Assembly (NCBI GenBank): GCA_018806915.1
Contig: JAGKQI010000064.1
Coordinates: 744,001 to 808,000 of the forward strand
Reading direction: 5' to 3'
Origin: Phytophthora colocasiae
Lineage: Eukaryota > Oomycota > Peronosporomycetes > Peronosporales > Peronosporaceae
DNA length: 64,000 nucleotides
Shown: one piece after another, positions 1-10,480 of the stretch
Position numbering within the stretch: the first letter of the stretch is position 1
How the letters are laid out: every line of letters starts with the position of its first letter
Made by a program: the position numbers and the translations under genes
Notes under the pieces: model-generated
Seen by the model: the letters and a program-made list of their open reading frames with translations, nothing else
Told to the model about the DNA's origin: nothing
Databases searched by the model: none

Positions 1-1766
1 ACCTTCGAGACTCCTGCCGCTGCGATCTGGACACTGCGCTTCTTGTTCTTCAAGTTTATGCTCATGTCCGGTGCTGTCAAGATTCAATCGCGATGCCCAA
101 CATGGCTTGGTCTCTCTGCGCTAGACTTCCACTTTGCGTCCCAACCGCTGCCATTGCCGCTGGGTTGGTACGCATTGCAAGCCCCGGTGAGTGCTGATGC
201 AGAAGCTCACTGACGTTATCGTCTTTGTCATCTGACTGTAACTTTTGTACGCTGTAGCCGATCATGAATCGTCTCGCGGTTGCAGTCACATTGCTGATTG
301 AAGGGCCCTGGACGTTCTTCTTGCTCGCTCCACACCCCATACTGCGCAGAATTGGTGCCATTCAGCAGATCGCGTTGCAGATTTCCATTCTGCTTACGGG
401 CAACTACAACTTTTTCAACTTCCTGACTATCATTCTAGCTGCAGCTTTAGTTGACATCGACTGCTCGACCAGAACGAACGAGGACTGCGACCACGAGACA
501 ACGCAGCAGAAGTCATGGCTAGCTCGAATGGAGTCAGTATGGTACACGCTACAGAGACATACTCTAGCTACGAAGATTCTGGCGACTGCTGGTTTTTGCT
601 TCTGTGTCTACACGTGGCTGGAAGTGTTTGAAATAACGATTCAGGACACGACAAACGAGAGAAGTGCCTTTCTGGGACTGCTTTTAGCTTCACGGATTCG
701 GCTACTGCCGACTGTCGACGATACTCAAGAATGGCTTGCGCGGATTCTTCCGTGTTGCACGGTGTTCACGGCTGCCGCAATGTTTCTCTCAAGCTGTCGA
801 CAATTCGCGCGATCTTTTATACGTGCAGAGTTCACTACCACGACTCCTTTTTGGTCCAGGAAGCGACTCGCGCTGAAGCTCATTTACCTCTTGACAACTA
901 CAGTGGCGAGCTTGTGGATCTTCACAAGCAGTGTTGTCACTCTCTCGGTGTTGGACCAGTCGTTCCAGCAATCGCTACCTTCATTCGTCATCTCCACTTA
1001 CTACTCGACCGAGAAGTACCGTGTCACCAACGCCTACGGTTTGTTCCGCACCATGACTGGCGTGGGCACAGTTCAACTGGAAAATGGGCAGGAGATATCG
1101 GTCGTTGCACGACCAGAGATAATTTTGGAAGGTACAAAAGACGGTGGACTGACGTGGGAAGCATATCACTTCAAGTACAAGCCTGGCGATGTGGATTCTG
1201 CGCCGCGTCTGGTGGCTCCGTTCCACCCGCGATTGGACTGGCAAATGTGGTTCGCTGCACTCGGCGACTACAACAGTGCCCCGTGGCTCGTGCATCTCGT
1301 ATCCAGACTATTGGAAGGTTCGTCCGACGTGAAGGATCTGCTCGATACGACACGCGACCCATTTCCCGATTCCCCACCCGACGCCATTCGAGCGCAGTTG
1401 TTCTACTACGACTTCACCAGACTAAACACAACCTGGAACCGCAAGCTGCCAACAGTCAAGATCCTGAGCAATAGTAGCAACACACAGTGGTGGACAAGGA
1501 CGTACGTACGCGAGTATTTACCAGTGCTGGAGCGCGGGAACCCGTCACTCGCCTCATTCGTGCAGCACCATTATCCAGAATCATCACCCTCCGTTCCCAA
1601 GCTTTCGTCCGCTTCTTCGCTTCACTATTGGGTCGACCAAGTGTTGGAATGGCTCTGTAGCGCCCCCTGGTCGCCTGTGGGTCTTGCAGCGGGATTCGTC
1701 CTGGCTCAGTCTGGTGTTGCAGCGCTGTTCCGCTGCTGTCAAAGATCCAAGTTGAAGTTGGAGTGA
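1..1766 (+). CDS. Lipase maturation factor family protein, 3' part (5' end outside window)
   Basis: Seen: an open frame from base 1 to 186, a short intron at 187-257 (GTGAGT donor, CTGTAG acceptor) in phase 0, then an open frame to the stop at 1764-1766. That gives about 564 residues with the start missing. Exon 1 carries the family-like stretch ALDFHFASQPLP-LPLGWY. Exon 2 carries LLIEGPWTFFLLAP, GNYNFFNFLT and RLDWQMWFAALGDYN, all close to conserved parts of LMF1/LMF2. Several hydrophobic segments (around residues 70-125, 175-245 and near the C-terminus) fit a polytopic membrane protein. Known for the family: these are ER membrane proteins needed for folding of dimeric secreted lipases; the role in oomycetes is inferred. 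The ATG at 264 lies inside exon 2 and is not the real start. Strong call. Confidence 0.9.
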
Positions 1767-2231
1767 TCCGCCCTTTGGATTGGCCAGATAACCCGGATGG
1801 ATTGTGACCAATAAGACGTGAAACGACCGCCAATTGGGAGATACCGAGGGAAGGCTGCCTCTCATGACATCCATCCTGCCAAGTCTGCCCAATATTGGGC
1901 AATTTTCAGCTGCTCTATCAACCGGAGCTTTAGCACTGTGCGTGTTAGAACGACACGTCGCGAAGTCGTGGATGAGTCAGCTTCGTTCTGTGTCCTCGTT
2001 TCCCGCACTTGGCCTAGTCGAGCAGGGCGGAGCTTGTTCTCCAGTGGCGACCGTGATCTGCATTTTGACTTGATTTTAGTAAGAAGCTGCTGAGTCAAAG
2101 AAACGGGTCTGGAGGGGGTGTCGAGATGCCTTCGCCCTTGAGGTTTTATGCACATAAAACCTCGGGGCTCCAGCGACCAATCTCTTGGCCGACGCGTGGG
2201 CTCCCATCTAGTGCCAGGAGCTCTTCGCGTG
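1767..2231. other. Intergenic spacer between the lipase maturation factor and CNBP-like genes
   Basis: About 465 bases that should hold the 3' UTR of the upstream gene and the promoter region of the downstream gene. Several small overlapping frames exist on both strands, but none resembles a protein family or has splice support. I see no repeat here. Confidence 0.5.
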
Positions 2232-2378
2232 TCATTTCTGCGGAAGAATCGGAGCGAAGAGGTGAGCGTTTGGCGATGGAGATGGAGACTGTCAGGAGCT
2301 CTGCAATGCTCTTGTAAAGCCTGCAGTACTGTGTACATATCACTGACGCGTACAACGTATTTTTTTTAATATCATTAG
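2232..2378 (+). promoter_or_regulatory. Candidate oomycete initiator and 5'-UTR intron of the CNBP-like gene
   Basis: TCATTTC at 2232-2238 fits the oomycete initiator TCAYTYY and would start transcription near 2234. A strong donor (AG|GTGAGC, intron from 2262) and an acceptor after a T-run (TTTTTTTTAATATCATTAG, ending at 2378) would remove 117 bases and leave a leader of about 36 bases before the ATG at 2387. This is inference from motif spacing only. Confidence 0.4.
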
Positions 2379-2386
2379 ACACAAGA

Positions 2387-2836
2387 ATGGAAACTGCTAA
2401 CCAGCGCAAGTGCCACAACTGCGGCCAGACCGGCCACCTGCGTCGCGACTGCCCGGAGGCTTCGACCCAGGAGGGCGGCTTCGGCGGATACAGCGGCGCT
2501 GCCTGCTTCGGCTGCGGCAAGGTGGGCCACCTCAAGCGCGACTGCCCCACTGCTGCCGGCGGCCGCGCCTGCCATAACTGCGGCCAGGTTGGCCACATCC
2601 GTCGCGACTGCCCCGAGGACGTGCAGCCCCCCAAGTGCCACAACTGCGGAGAGTCCGGCCACCTGCGTCGCGACTGCCCACAGGAGCTCCGTGAGTCCCG
2701 TAAGTGCCACCACTGTGGCCAGACTGGCCACCTGCGTCGCGACTGCCCTGATGACAGCGGCCCGAGCGAGGACAAGTGCTATCAGTGTGGCGAAACTGGC
2801 CACTGGGCCCGGAACTGCCCCGGTGCCAAGGACTAA
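2387..2836 (+). CDS. CNBP/Gis2-type CCHC zinc-knuckle nucleic-acid-binding protein
   Basis: A 149-residue protein made almost entirely of six CX2CX4HX4C zinc knuckles: CHNCGQTGHLRRDC (about residue 9), CFGCGKVGHLKRDC, CHNCGQVGHIRRDC, CHNCGESGHLRRDC, CHHCGQTGHLRRDC and CYQCGETGHWARNC near the end. A glycine-rich linker (about residues 25-40) follows the first knuckle. Length and layout match cellular nucleic-acid-binding protein, yeast Gis2p and kinetoplastid UMSBP, which bind single-stranded RNA or DNA and affect translation. The codons strongly prefer C or G in the third position, as expected for a highly expressed housekeeping gene. A retrotransposon nucleocapsid was considered, but those here carry two knuckles joined to Gag. 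The ATG at 2387 is the only sensible start. Family call strong; exact orthology open. Confidence 0.9.
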   Translation: METANQRKCHNCGQTGHLRRDCPEASTQEGGFGGYSGAACFGCGKVGHLKRDCPTAAGGRACHNCGQVGHIRRDCPEDVQPPKCHNCGESGHLRRDCPQELRESRKCHHCGQTGHLRRDCPDDSGPSEDKCYQCGETGHWARNCPGAKD

Positions 2837-3676
2837 GTACCCGTTGCCGTGAAGGATCCAACTGCGAGAGAGGAGGGAAGGGAGCGAGCGAGAATGAGAG
2901 GGTATAGATGTGTGACGACGCGCGGAACTGCCCGCTTTGTACTAGTATTTCCCCGATGAGATCTTCGGCCTTTCGTGGTGGCGAGACACGTAGTGAAGGT
3001 GCGAGAGAGAGAAGGAGCTCCTGTGCATGGGATCACGTCGCGGCTTCAACTAGTGGAGTTGTCGCGTGGGCCACGGCAGTGCTCGGATTTCTTATTAACT
3101 AAACTAACATGTCGACAAACACAAACGACCGTATGGTGGTGCTTGTATTGAAACCCGAAAGGAAACCACCGTGATGCACATTTGCGATCTTTCCCTGCAG
3201 AACAATCCGGGTTGATTTGGCAGACTCAAACGTTGTCGCGTTGAACACCACGCCAGACCTGGCAGTCACCTGCGTACACGGCAACTGTACACGGTAGCGA
3301 GTGTCTAGCACCGGATATACGAGCAGCACAGATGCAGATCATCCCTTGCGACCTGCATCTCTAGCTATACCTGCTCAGTGCCATGTACACGTAGTAAAGC
3401 GGAACTCGTCGAGCAAGCTTTGAACGCGGGTATATAACCAAATACATCTCGAAATCCTCGAGCGTGCTGCCTCTCCTGCTTACTTTTTCTCTCTTTTCTT
3501 CTTTTCACGTAGTTCACTTTTTCCCCCAGAGCGCTAAAGACAGTTGATCACTCGACTCGCGAACTCCAGACACCGTAGAAGAGTTTTCAATATCCGTCTG
3601 TCTTCCGCCCGTTAATTAACGCGAGAGTTTAACCACGTCGAAGCCGCTCCTCATTCCCTTTAGCGGAAACGTTCTG
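2837..3676. other. Intergenic region with a pyrimidine-rich initiator-like site
   Basis: Holds the 3' UTR of the CNBP-like gene and then about 500 bases with no supported gene. Around 3481-3526 a long CT-rich tract leads into TCACTTT at 3514-3520, which fits the oomycete initiator and points rightward, but no plus-strand coding exon follows before the minus-strand NDUFA1 gene. It could start a non-coding transcript or be chance in a pyrimidine tract. Confidence 0.35.
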
Positions 3677-3969
3677 CTATTGTTTCGCTTCGAATGCTGC
3701 CGCCCTAGCTGCCAATTTCCGGTCGCGCTCGTCCATCATGCGGTCCCAGTCCGTCAGCAGCTGCAGCTTGCTCTGTATCATCAACAAAGCGGCAGGAACG
3801 ACCCAAAATAGTGTTAGAATTGCGCCTTTTAGCACGGAATTGCAGGTACCGACAGCCGCACCTGCATGTTGTTGCGGGCCTGCCACTTGTTGACGGCGCC
3901 GAAGCCCACGCCCATGAGCGAGAAGGCGACGGAGATGACCACGAGGCCGGGCAGCACTTGGTACGGCAT
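3677..3969 (-). CDS. NDUFA1: NADH:ubiquinone oxidoreductase subunit NDUFA1 (MWFE), two exons
   Basis: Exon 1 (3969-3862) codes 36 residues beginning MPYQVLPGLVVISVAFSL. An 89-base intron (3861-3773, GTGCGG donor, GATACAG acceptor, phase 0) follows, then exon 2 (3772-3677) codes 31 residues including DWDRMMDERDRKL. The 67-residue product has the hallmarks of the MWFE subunit: normal size near 70, one N-terminal membrane segment with the PGL motif, and a charged matrix-side tail with WDRxMxERDRxL. Known role: a small accessory subunit of mitochondrial complex I needed for its assembly. The frame stays open upstream to an ATG at 4065, but the family's usual N-terminus favours the start at 3969. 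Read without splicing, the two exons look like unrelated small frames. Confidence 0.85.
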
Positions 3970-4133
3970 GTTACTGTAGTCTCCGCGTAATGAGCGGCCC
4001 TCCACCGCCGAAATATTCGCGCAACATTCGCATTGAGATAACCTTCGGATCACATCATCTAACATTCTGGTGGTTCATACACAAAACATCCACTTGCACA
4101 CACAATGTATTGACACACACAATGTATTGACAT

Positions 4134-5860
4134 TTAAGCCGATGACGCGCATTGAAGCCGCGACGTCAACTGCAATGGTAGACCGTTCTCCATGAACAAT
4201 CCTGACTTCAACACATAATTCCGTTCGAGTTTCTCGCCCGGTGCAATCGCCACGTGAAAGCGACGTAGAGTGGTGGCAAGGAAGAGCTTCGCCTCCAAGA
4301 CAGCCATGTTCATGCCCAGACACATACGTGGACCAGCTTGGAATGCTGGGAACTCGTACGCACTCGGGCGTTTGGACATCTTCAGCCAACGTTCAGGTCG
4401 GAACTCCAATGGATCATCACCCCACAACGCGCCGTTGCGGCCCATATACCACGGACTGTAAACGACATCAACACCTGCAGGGACAAACGTGCCATCGGGC
4501 AGGTAGTCGTCTTCAACAGCATTTTTGACGTTGTATGGCAGCGCAGGATACAACCGAATGGCCTCGTAGACAACAGCTTCGAGATATCTCATTCCTTTTA
4601 CTTCGTTGAACGTAAATGGCGTGGGGTTCGAGCCAGATTTTGGTCTCAAGCTCTCCAGTTCCTCGACAATTCGCTCTTGAACTCGCGGATGCCTAGCGAT
4701 GGCATAGAAGCTGTATGTTATACACTCAGCAGTGGTGTCTCGACCAGCGAACACGAATGTCAAGATGATAGAACGGAGCGTCTCAGGCCCCAGCAACGAA
4801 CAAGCATCAGCCTCTCGAGCTTTGCGTATAAACAGCGACAACAGATCCGACCGAGCGTTGATCTCTTCCTGTGACTCCTCCAGACGTCGAAGCAACACAG
4901 CATCCGCTACAGCGCGGACCTCCCGTGTGCGCCACCGTAACTCTCGTTCACTAGGCATGAGCCAACGGAGAATCTTGTAGTATTGTTTCACAAACAACCG
5001 CTGTGCGCAGTGTTCGTTGATGAAGTCCATATGAGAAGCGAATTCGTCTGCGACTGCGACCTTACTTAACGATATTCCGAAAGCGACGTCAAAGATGGTC
5101 TGCAGTGTGTACCTAGCACTGATTTCCTGCATATCACAGCAGAAACTGACTTGGTTCCCTTCAGCTTGCACACTCGTGAGGATATCTTCCGCATGGCGAG
5201 CGAAAACGTGCTCTACAAACACGCGAAAGTTGGCGTTGGTGAAGACTTTGGCAGCAACTTTGCGCTGCAGACGCCAACCAGCTCCCCCGTCAAAAGTTTT
5301 GGAGTGGTGATTCATCGCAAAGAAGGAATTCTCGAATATTTCTTGAAACGCGTCCAGGAAACCCTGCGGCTTCACGTAATTACTGAAGTTTGTCGATAGA
5401 ATGTGCTGGACGTCCACCGGGTCAGTGATCTGTACAACACTATCCGTGAGCTCCTCAAGCTTCACATGCGGCGTTTACTTACGTAAATGGCCCCATCAAA
5501 GAAAAGATGCCATGGCATTTTCATCCGACCTCCATGCTGCTTCAGTAGACCCTCCTAACGAAAGTAGAGTTAATCGATGAGTCTTCTACAGCGATAATAT
5601 CTTTGTTGAATACTTACCAAGAAATGATAGATGTGGTTGCGGTTTTTGATGTACGCTGGCATGTTCCCGAGTAGAAAGACACCCAGTGGCCCAGTTAGTG
5701 GCGCCAGGCCACGAGCAATCCTCAATTTTCGACACAGCACAATCGATATCCTTGCCAAAAGCAACGCTGCCGCGATTGTTTTCACGAGTTTCATCACTTG
5801 CAGCGCAAATTCTGAAATGTGCTCCCTTGAAGCAAGCCTCTTGAACCAGGCAGATGGCAT
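4134..5860 (-). CDS. Cytochrome P450, CYP86/CYP704-like, three exons
   Basis: Exon 1 (5860-5618) codes an N-terminal membrane anchor and the GPLGVFLLGNMPAYI motif. Exon 2 (5554-5483) codes 24 residues containing KQHGGRMKMPWHLFFDG. Exon 3 (5429-4134) starts at ITDPVDVQHIL. Introns are 5617-5555 (63 bases) and 5482-5430 (53 bases, phase 0), both with GTAAGT donors. The product is about 536 residues, normal for a microsomal P450. Visible motifs are the I-helix FAGRDTTAE, the K-helix EAIRL, FRPERW, and the heme loop FQAGPRMCLG with its axial cysteine. Sequence style is that of CYP86/94/704 fatty-acid omega-hydroxylases; the substrate is inferred. An ATG at 5974 would add 38 residues; the one at 5860 gives a typical length. 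An intron ending further upstream would give a non-standard 23-base intron, so I prefer the acceptor at 5430. Confidence 0.85.
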
Positions 5861-6060
5861 GTTGAATTGACCTACGGTTGACGATAAGTTCTCCGAGGCC
5901 GAACGAGCTGCGTCAACTGGTCTTACATGTCGTGAATCACGGGGCAACAGCGCTTGTGTACGGGTACGAGACAACAGCCCATCTCACCGCAAAAGCCGCA
6001 GCTGCGGCCGCAGCTCTCTACATTGTGCGTTTTCGATGCAAAACTTATGCAGAAGATATG

Positions 6061-6091
6061 ATGTACTTCTCCGGTCCACCGTACTATCGCC
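6061..6091 (+). repeat. 31-bp perfect inverted repeat, left arm (partner 21439-21469)
   Basis: The 31 bases here, starting ATGTACTTCTCCGGTCC, occur again in reverse complement at 21439-21469 without mismatch. The similarity fades inward into TTTTGG and CTCACC-type motifs. The two arms could mark the ends of one large element or be terminal repeats of two separate copies. No target-site duplication is visible outside them. Confidence 0.7.
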
Positions 6092-6347
6092 ATTTCTAAG
6101 TGGGCATAGCGGAAAAAGTTTTGGCTCACCCTACTGTCACAAATTATCGGGTAAGAAAGGGGCACAAATTCTTTTAATTCCGAATACTAAAGCAAGAAAA
6201 TGTACCGGTATCTCAGGAGTACATTGAAGTATTTGTGAAAAAATCTCTACAATCTCGGTTGGCTACACTTTGATCTATTGTACATGTCGAGGACTTGTTA
6301 TTCTACGTGAATTGATTCATATGAACGTATGTATTGACTTTAGCTCC

Positions 6348-7124
6348 CTAATTATTGCAAGCATCTAAGAAAACTGTGGCGAACATGTTGTATCTGCATT
6401 CGTCTACGTCTTTTGCGGTGATTCGCTGTTGCGTCAATGTTTGTAGGCCTTCCGTTGCATCTGTGTGCATTGCCACGTTCAGAAATACTTCAAACCACTT
6501 TACAATCAACACGTTGCAATTGTAACCGTCATTTTGCTTCCAAGCGGTCGACGTCTTCGGCGTGAACTTATAACCAGGATCTACAAACGGAATGACGTAA
6601 TCGGTCATTATCTTTTCCACTTTAGAGATGTAGTCGATCCTGTGCATCGGATCGTAAATCCACAGTATTTCACTGCGAAAGTCAAAAATTACTGCGCACC
6701 AGTGCGAAATGTCCACTTCGATATTTACCGGAAGAAAAACCACTCGCCCCTTGGCACCTTTACTGAATATTTGGCGATTGGTATCCAGCAGTCTTTTTCG
6801 GTCTTCTTCTTGTTGAAAGCCTAGAAATACAGGATCCACCGCAATGATCTCGTTGACACCACCTCTATTTTTTCCAGTCATTTTTGCTTTTGAGGCTGTA
6901 TGAAGCGACGCTACAAAGACGCACCCGTCCGAGAGCCATCCTTCTCCAGCAAATTTCGTAAGGTCATCAAATTGAATAATTGTTTCACCAATCCTCGATT
7001 TAAATGCCGAATACATGTTCAACAGTGGCAGTCTTGTCAAAATAGTGCTTCTTTCCTCTGTGTCAGATCTCTTCTCCACCCATCGCGTCAATTTGCGCAT
7101 CGCTGCCAATTTTTTCGCTGCCAA
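6348..7124 (-). CDS. Ulp1/SENP-like (C48) cysteine protease of the MULE
   Basis: A 258-residue open frame with the C48 layout: histidine in DISHWCAVIFDF (about residue 140), aspartate in ILWIYDPMHR, and the glutamine-to-cysteine element QNDGYNCNVLIVKW (about residue 200). All triad positions appear present. Cellular Ulp1 enzymes remove SUMO from proteins; in MULEs the domain is common but its function is unknown. The frame probably continued from the upstream linker, because a frame open further 5' (SLSGLKREFKLAAKKL) runs into it, so the ATG at 7124 may not be a native start. The protease is probably now separated from the transposase by frameshifts. Confidence 0.75.
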   Translation of the reverse strand: MAAKKLAAMRKLTRWVEKRSDTEERSTILTRLPLLNMYSAFKSRIGETIIQFDDLTKFAGEGWLSDGCVFVASLHTASKAKMTGKNRGGVNEIIAVDPVFLGFQQEEDRKRLLDTNRQIFSKGAKGRVVFLPVNIEVDISHWCAVIFDFRSEILWIYDPMHRIDYISKVEKIMTDYVIPFVDPGYKFTPKTSTAWKQNDGYNCNVLIVKWFEVFLNVAMHTDATEGLQTLTQQRITAKDVDECRYNMFATVFLDACNN

Positions 7125-7147
7125 CTTGAACTCGCGCTTTAGGCCGC

Positions 7148-8115
7148 TTAAACTTTGCCTCTTGATGCCTGACTTGAGATCGCAGAGAATATCGGCTCCA
7201 CTGCTGCAAGCGATAATTTCTTCTCATCAACGTAGTCTCGAAGGGTTACTAACGTAATATCACCCACAGTGTTGAGTTGGTCAGCTAATGCCTTGGTGTT
7301 TTCAAATTCCTTCCGTACTTTAGCCCTTTTAGTTGCTCGCCTGATTTTAGGCCGTCCCGATGGTTTGCTGGCCGGATTAAGTTTAACAGTCAAATCTTCG
7401 TCCGTACTGTTCCCGTTATCCTCATATCTGCTGTCACGTAAATTTAGGCGCCGGCTTGCTGTTCTGGGGGTAGCCTGTTTCACTTGTCTGGACAATGGGA
7501 TTGAGTTGGTGATTGATTCACGAACTCGAGCTGAATTGGTGATCGCATCACAAACTCGCTCAGAATTGGTCTCGGTAGCGCCACCTTTATCACTTGGGGA
7601 ACCTAGTGTAGGATCCATTACGTGAGTCTCTTCACGATTGGTTTGCGTGTCTGGTACTTGGTCGCCAACATTTCCACTAGCTAATGCTGAAGTAGTGACA
7701 GTGGTGGACCGGGTTCAGTTTCATCAACATTGGAAACACAAGCAACTGGGTCACAAATACTATAAGAGTTGGTGACTTGATCACAAACACCGGGAGAGTT
7801 GGTGTTAGGGTCACAAACTCTAACAGTGTTGGTTGTAGGTCCACAAACCGCAGTACTATTGATCACTGTGGACACTTGTGGGGACAGAGGGACCACATTG
7901 TCGAGTCTTGCGATGCTTTCGACCTTAGTAAGGTAACTCAGCCACTTGTTGAAACTCCGAGTGCCTTTATCAGCGATAACTTCGGCAAGTTTTTGGCAAA
8001 CAGCAAACCCAGCCCGATACTTTTCATTGTGCCCGAGTACGTGTAGTAGAAGCGTCGACGTCTCTGACAGTAAAGATAGAAATTGTGCCTTCGTCATCGG
8101 AGTCCTTGTCACCAA
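7148..8115 (-). pseudogene. MULE linker region with decapeptide repeats, frameshifted
   Basis: Two open segments in different frames (8115-7681 and 7618-7148) connect the transposase to the protease. The first begins with a transposase tail (HNEKYRAGFAVCQKLAEVI). Both then carry about eight imperfect copies of a ten-residue unit like TNSxxVCDxI, for example TNTVRVCDPN, TNSPGVCDQV and TNSERVCDAI, encoded by a roughly 30-base minisatellite between 7500 and 7865. A basic segment (RPKIRRATKRAKVRK) follows and could be a nuclear localisation signal. Frameshifts are needed near 8050, 7650 and 7150. The repeat has no function I can name. Confidence 0.6.
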
Positions 8116-10130
8116 TTAGCCATCTCTCCGGGATACAATCGTACGGTATGACAGACCGAAATTCTTCATTTTGGAGCCTCAAAAACATGATGTGGCAGCA
8201 CGGTAGTAGCACCGTCTGGTGAAAACTGCAGCTACACTTGTTTTCCAGCACACTGACAGCGAATGTTGCACCGGATTTATGACTTGTCAGGGTGACGTAA
8301 CTGGGACTGACTTCATCAGCGGAGATAGAGTAGCTTTCCGCACGACAGGCTGTGTACTGGCCTTCTACCAAATCACAGGCGTGGTGAGTGGCGAGCTTTG
8401 CTAACACGCTCATTTCGGCGTCATAGCGCTGGTTGAATCGAAATCCGACACGTTTCACTTTGGCGCTATATTCATCCTCTGCGGACTGCTGCAGGAAGAG
8501 CAAGTGGTCGATGCACTCATCCATTGCCATGTGTCTGTGCAAAATGTCCTTTGCTGCACCCCAGCTCGCTTCCAAACGATTGTTCGTATTGTTATCAAGA
8601 TGCGGAATATTGCCACGCTTAAAAGTGCACCATAACCCCTTGCATTTCAACCAATTTTTCTCCAAATAATCCATGAATACAGGTCTTGTTTCACATAGCT
8701 TCTGTAGTGCAGAAAGGTAGTGACCGAATGACTCTCAGTTGCCGCACGAACCATTAGCGTCAGCAGGTTCTTCCACATGTGTCTTCTCAAAGTTCGAAAA
8801 TCCATAGTTCTTCTTGCTCACCTCCCGCTTCAAGTAATCAATAACGTGAAATTGACAAAGAATAACCGTAACATTCGGGAATTCATCTTTCAGCAGAGCC
8901 AGCTCAGTGAAATCTTTGTCGATGATAATTACCTTCACCTCACGCCAAGCCGGATTGTTTTCTTTGAATGCAGAAACAGCGCACTCCATATTCGATCTGC
9001 TTTCTCCATCCACCAAAGAATGCTGTGAAAATTTGCCACAGCCAAATTTATCGGTGACCATGAAGCTGAACAAGCGGTAACTACAAATTCAACATATAAA
9101 TTAGTTGGTGATCCGATAACCTTGTGAAAGCTACACCAATTATTACCGATTGATGTTGGTGCCGTACGTAGCATCAACACAGAGGGCTTCAGGAAACTTT
9201 CGAGTCATCCTACGCATAAATGCAGTCTGAAAGGTGATACACGAGGTCAACCCTGTTGTAGCATCTCTGAATACGTTGACAGCATTGCCTGGGCCTTCGC
9301 TAAAATCACGAAGCAATTGCGAGACTCGAACGTTGTCATTTTCCGAAGTGTAGGTTTCACGCCGCATCTTGGCAATAAGATTTTCCACGTCCTTTGGTAA
9401 AATAGGCTTACCGGAGACCTCCTTTAGATAACGTAAAATCTTCTTCTTCTTTGAGCCTCCTGTAATACAAAATAAACTATTAGATACCGACGACGTTCAG
9501 AGCATTCACAATGTACCTTGAATAAGGGTCTTCACGACGCTTTGTGTGCCAGGGGAATTGATTTTCCGCGCCTCCGGATAAGAGTAATAGACGTTCCCGT
9601 TGACGTCGTGGTTGTGACCGGCGTTATGGACTGTGACTCGCACCTTAAAAGTATTATCATCCTTGTCCTTGAATAGATTTGCATTCAGCTTCGCCGGACA
9701 CCCCGTTGATCGAATACGATGGTTTGTCCGCGTCCCTTTTCCACGTGGCTTAAACTCCCAGCCATGTGTGCAGATGAAGTACTTTGCGTAAGAGCCAAGT
9801 TCCTCGCCCCAAAGTTCCGCTCTGGGTACCCTCTTTGCTGCCTGTGCAGCTCGACCTATTCCGGTCTTGACGGATATCGTCGACCGGATCTTGTAGAGCT
9901 GGTGAGTGTCCTCTTTGTACCTGTAGCAAACAAGTATTGTCTTAAACCTCGTACTATTGAAAGCAGCTGGAATCATATAAGGCCAAAACGTACTTGTCAA
10001 ACGCAGACTGAAACGCTTCCCACGACGAAAACACGCCATCGAAAGTGTCAAACGACTGGACAGGCTCCTGATGATCTCTGTCATCGTTCTCACTACTATA
10101 CTTCCGCTTCTTGGGCTTTGTCGTGGCCAT
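8024..10130 (-). pseudogene. MULE transposase (FAR1-type zinc domain, DDE, SWIM) with in-frame stop
   Basis: Four exons can be traced: 10130-9994, 9920-9517, 9459-9147 and 9080 onward. The introns are 73, 57 and 66 bases with good GT-AG ends and consistent phase. The start at 10130 gives a nuclear signal (KPKKRKY) and FDGVFSSWEAFQSAFDKY, typical of FAR1-like N-termini. Exon 2 has C-x(n)-C...HNAGHNH zinc ligands. Catalytic aspartates lie in CVDATYGTN and IIIDKDFTE, followed by CQFHVIDYL. The SWIM finger is CSCSFHQTVLLPCCH. A TGA at 8737-8735 interrupts the frame between NGSCGN and ESFGHYL, and the frame after 8024 is shifted. The intact splice sites and few lesions suggest fairly recent inactivation or one or two sequencing errors. 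Confidence 0.8.
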
Positions 10131-10341
10131 CGTGGACTTGTAGCAAGGGGCCGAGAAGCGCGCAATTTAACGGTGCTATCGGGGGGGGATCGAACAAATG
10201 AAAGCCAGTGGTTGCTGGCCGATCGAAATTTGAAAAAATCAGAATTTTAAAAACTGAAATACCGGTGTTGGCGGTATTCCAAATCAGGCCGTTTTACGGC
10301 ACAAATAATTTGTGACAGTAGGCATTTCCAAAAGTTTTTAG

Positions 10342-10388
10342 CGGCTATCCTCGGATATGGCCCCACATCTAGATAAAGCTAGATTGTA
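10342..10388 (+). repeat. 47-bp inverted repeat, left arm (partner 20469-20515)
   Basis: The 47 bases containing TCGGATATGGCCCCACATCT and a short hairpin (ATCTAG-ATAAAG-CTAGAT) recur in reverse complement at 20469-20515 with one mismatch. The pair encloses the LINE, piggyBac, Crypton and one ISXO2-like relic. It slightly overlaps the outer end of the Ulp1 MULE. Confidence 0.75.
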
Positions 10389-10480
10389 AACTACAGATGT
10401 ACTTTTCACTTTCACATGCATATCACTCTGTCTATCCTGGTCGGGTTGGGGTGACGCCCTCCCGGGAAGCCTGAGGTGGC

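Larger units (their letters stand above)
6107..10347 (-). mobile_element. MULE DNA transposon with Ulp1-type protease, degenerate
   Basis: A 4.2-kb Mutator-like element. The inverted ends share a perfect 17-bp core, CTACTGTCACAAATTAT, at 6131-6147 and inverted at 10305-10321. A weaker outer match (TAGC...AAAA...TTTTGG) runs to about 6107 and 10347, so the exact edges are approximate. All coding pieces read on the minus strand: FAR1-type zinc domain, DDE transposase, SWIM finger, a repeat-bearing linker, and a C48 cysteine protease. No clean 9-bp duplication is visible. Ulp1-containing MULEs are known from plants and other eukaryotes. Confidence 0.75.

Noticed and set aside
2375..2861. Long minus-strand and third-frame shadows over the CNBP-like gene
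   Set aside because: They arise from the repetitive, GC-rich third positions of the zinc-knuckle gene and match no family.
9995..10165. ATG at 10165 as the MULE transposase start
   Set aside because: The frame before 9920 from that start has no FAR1-like sequence, while the ATG at 10130 with an intron at 9921-9993 gives a nuclear signal and a proper FAR1 entry.
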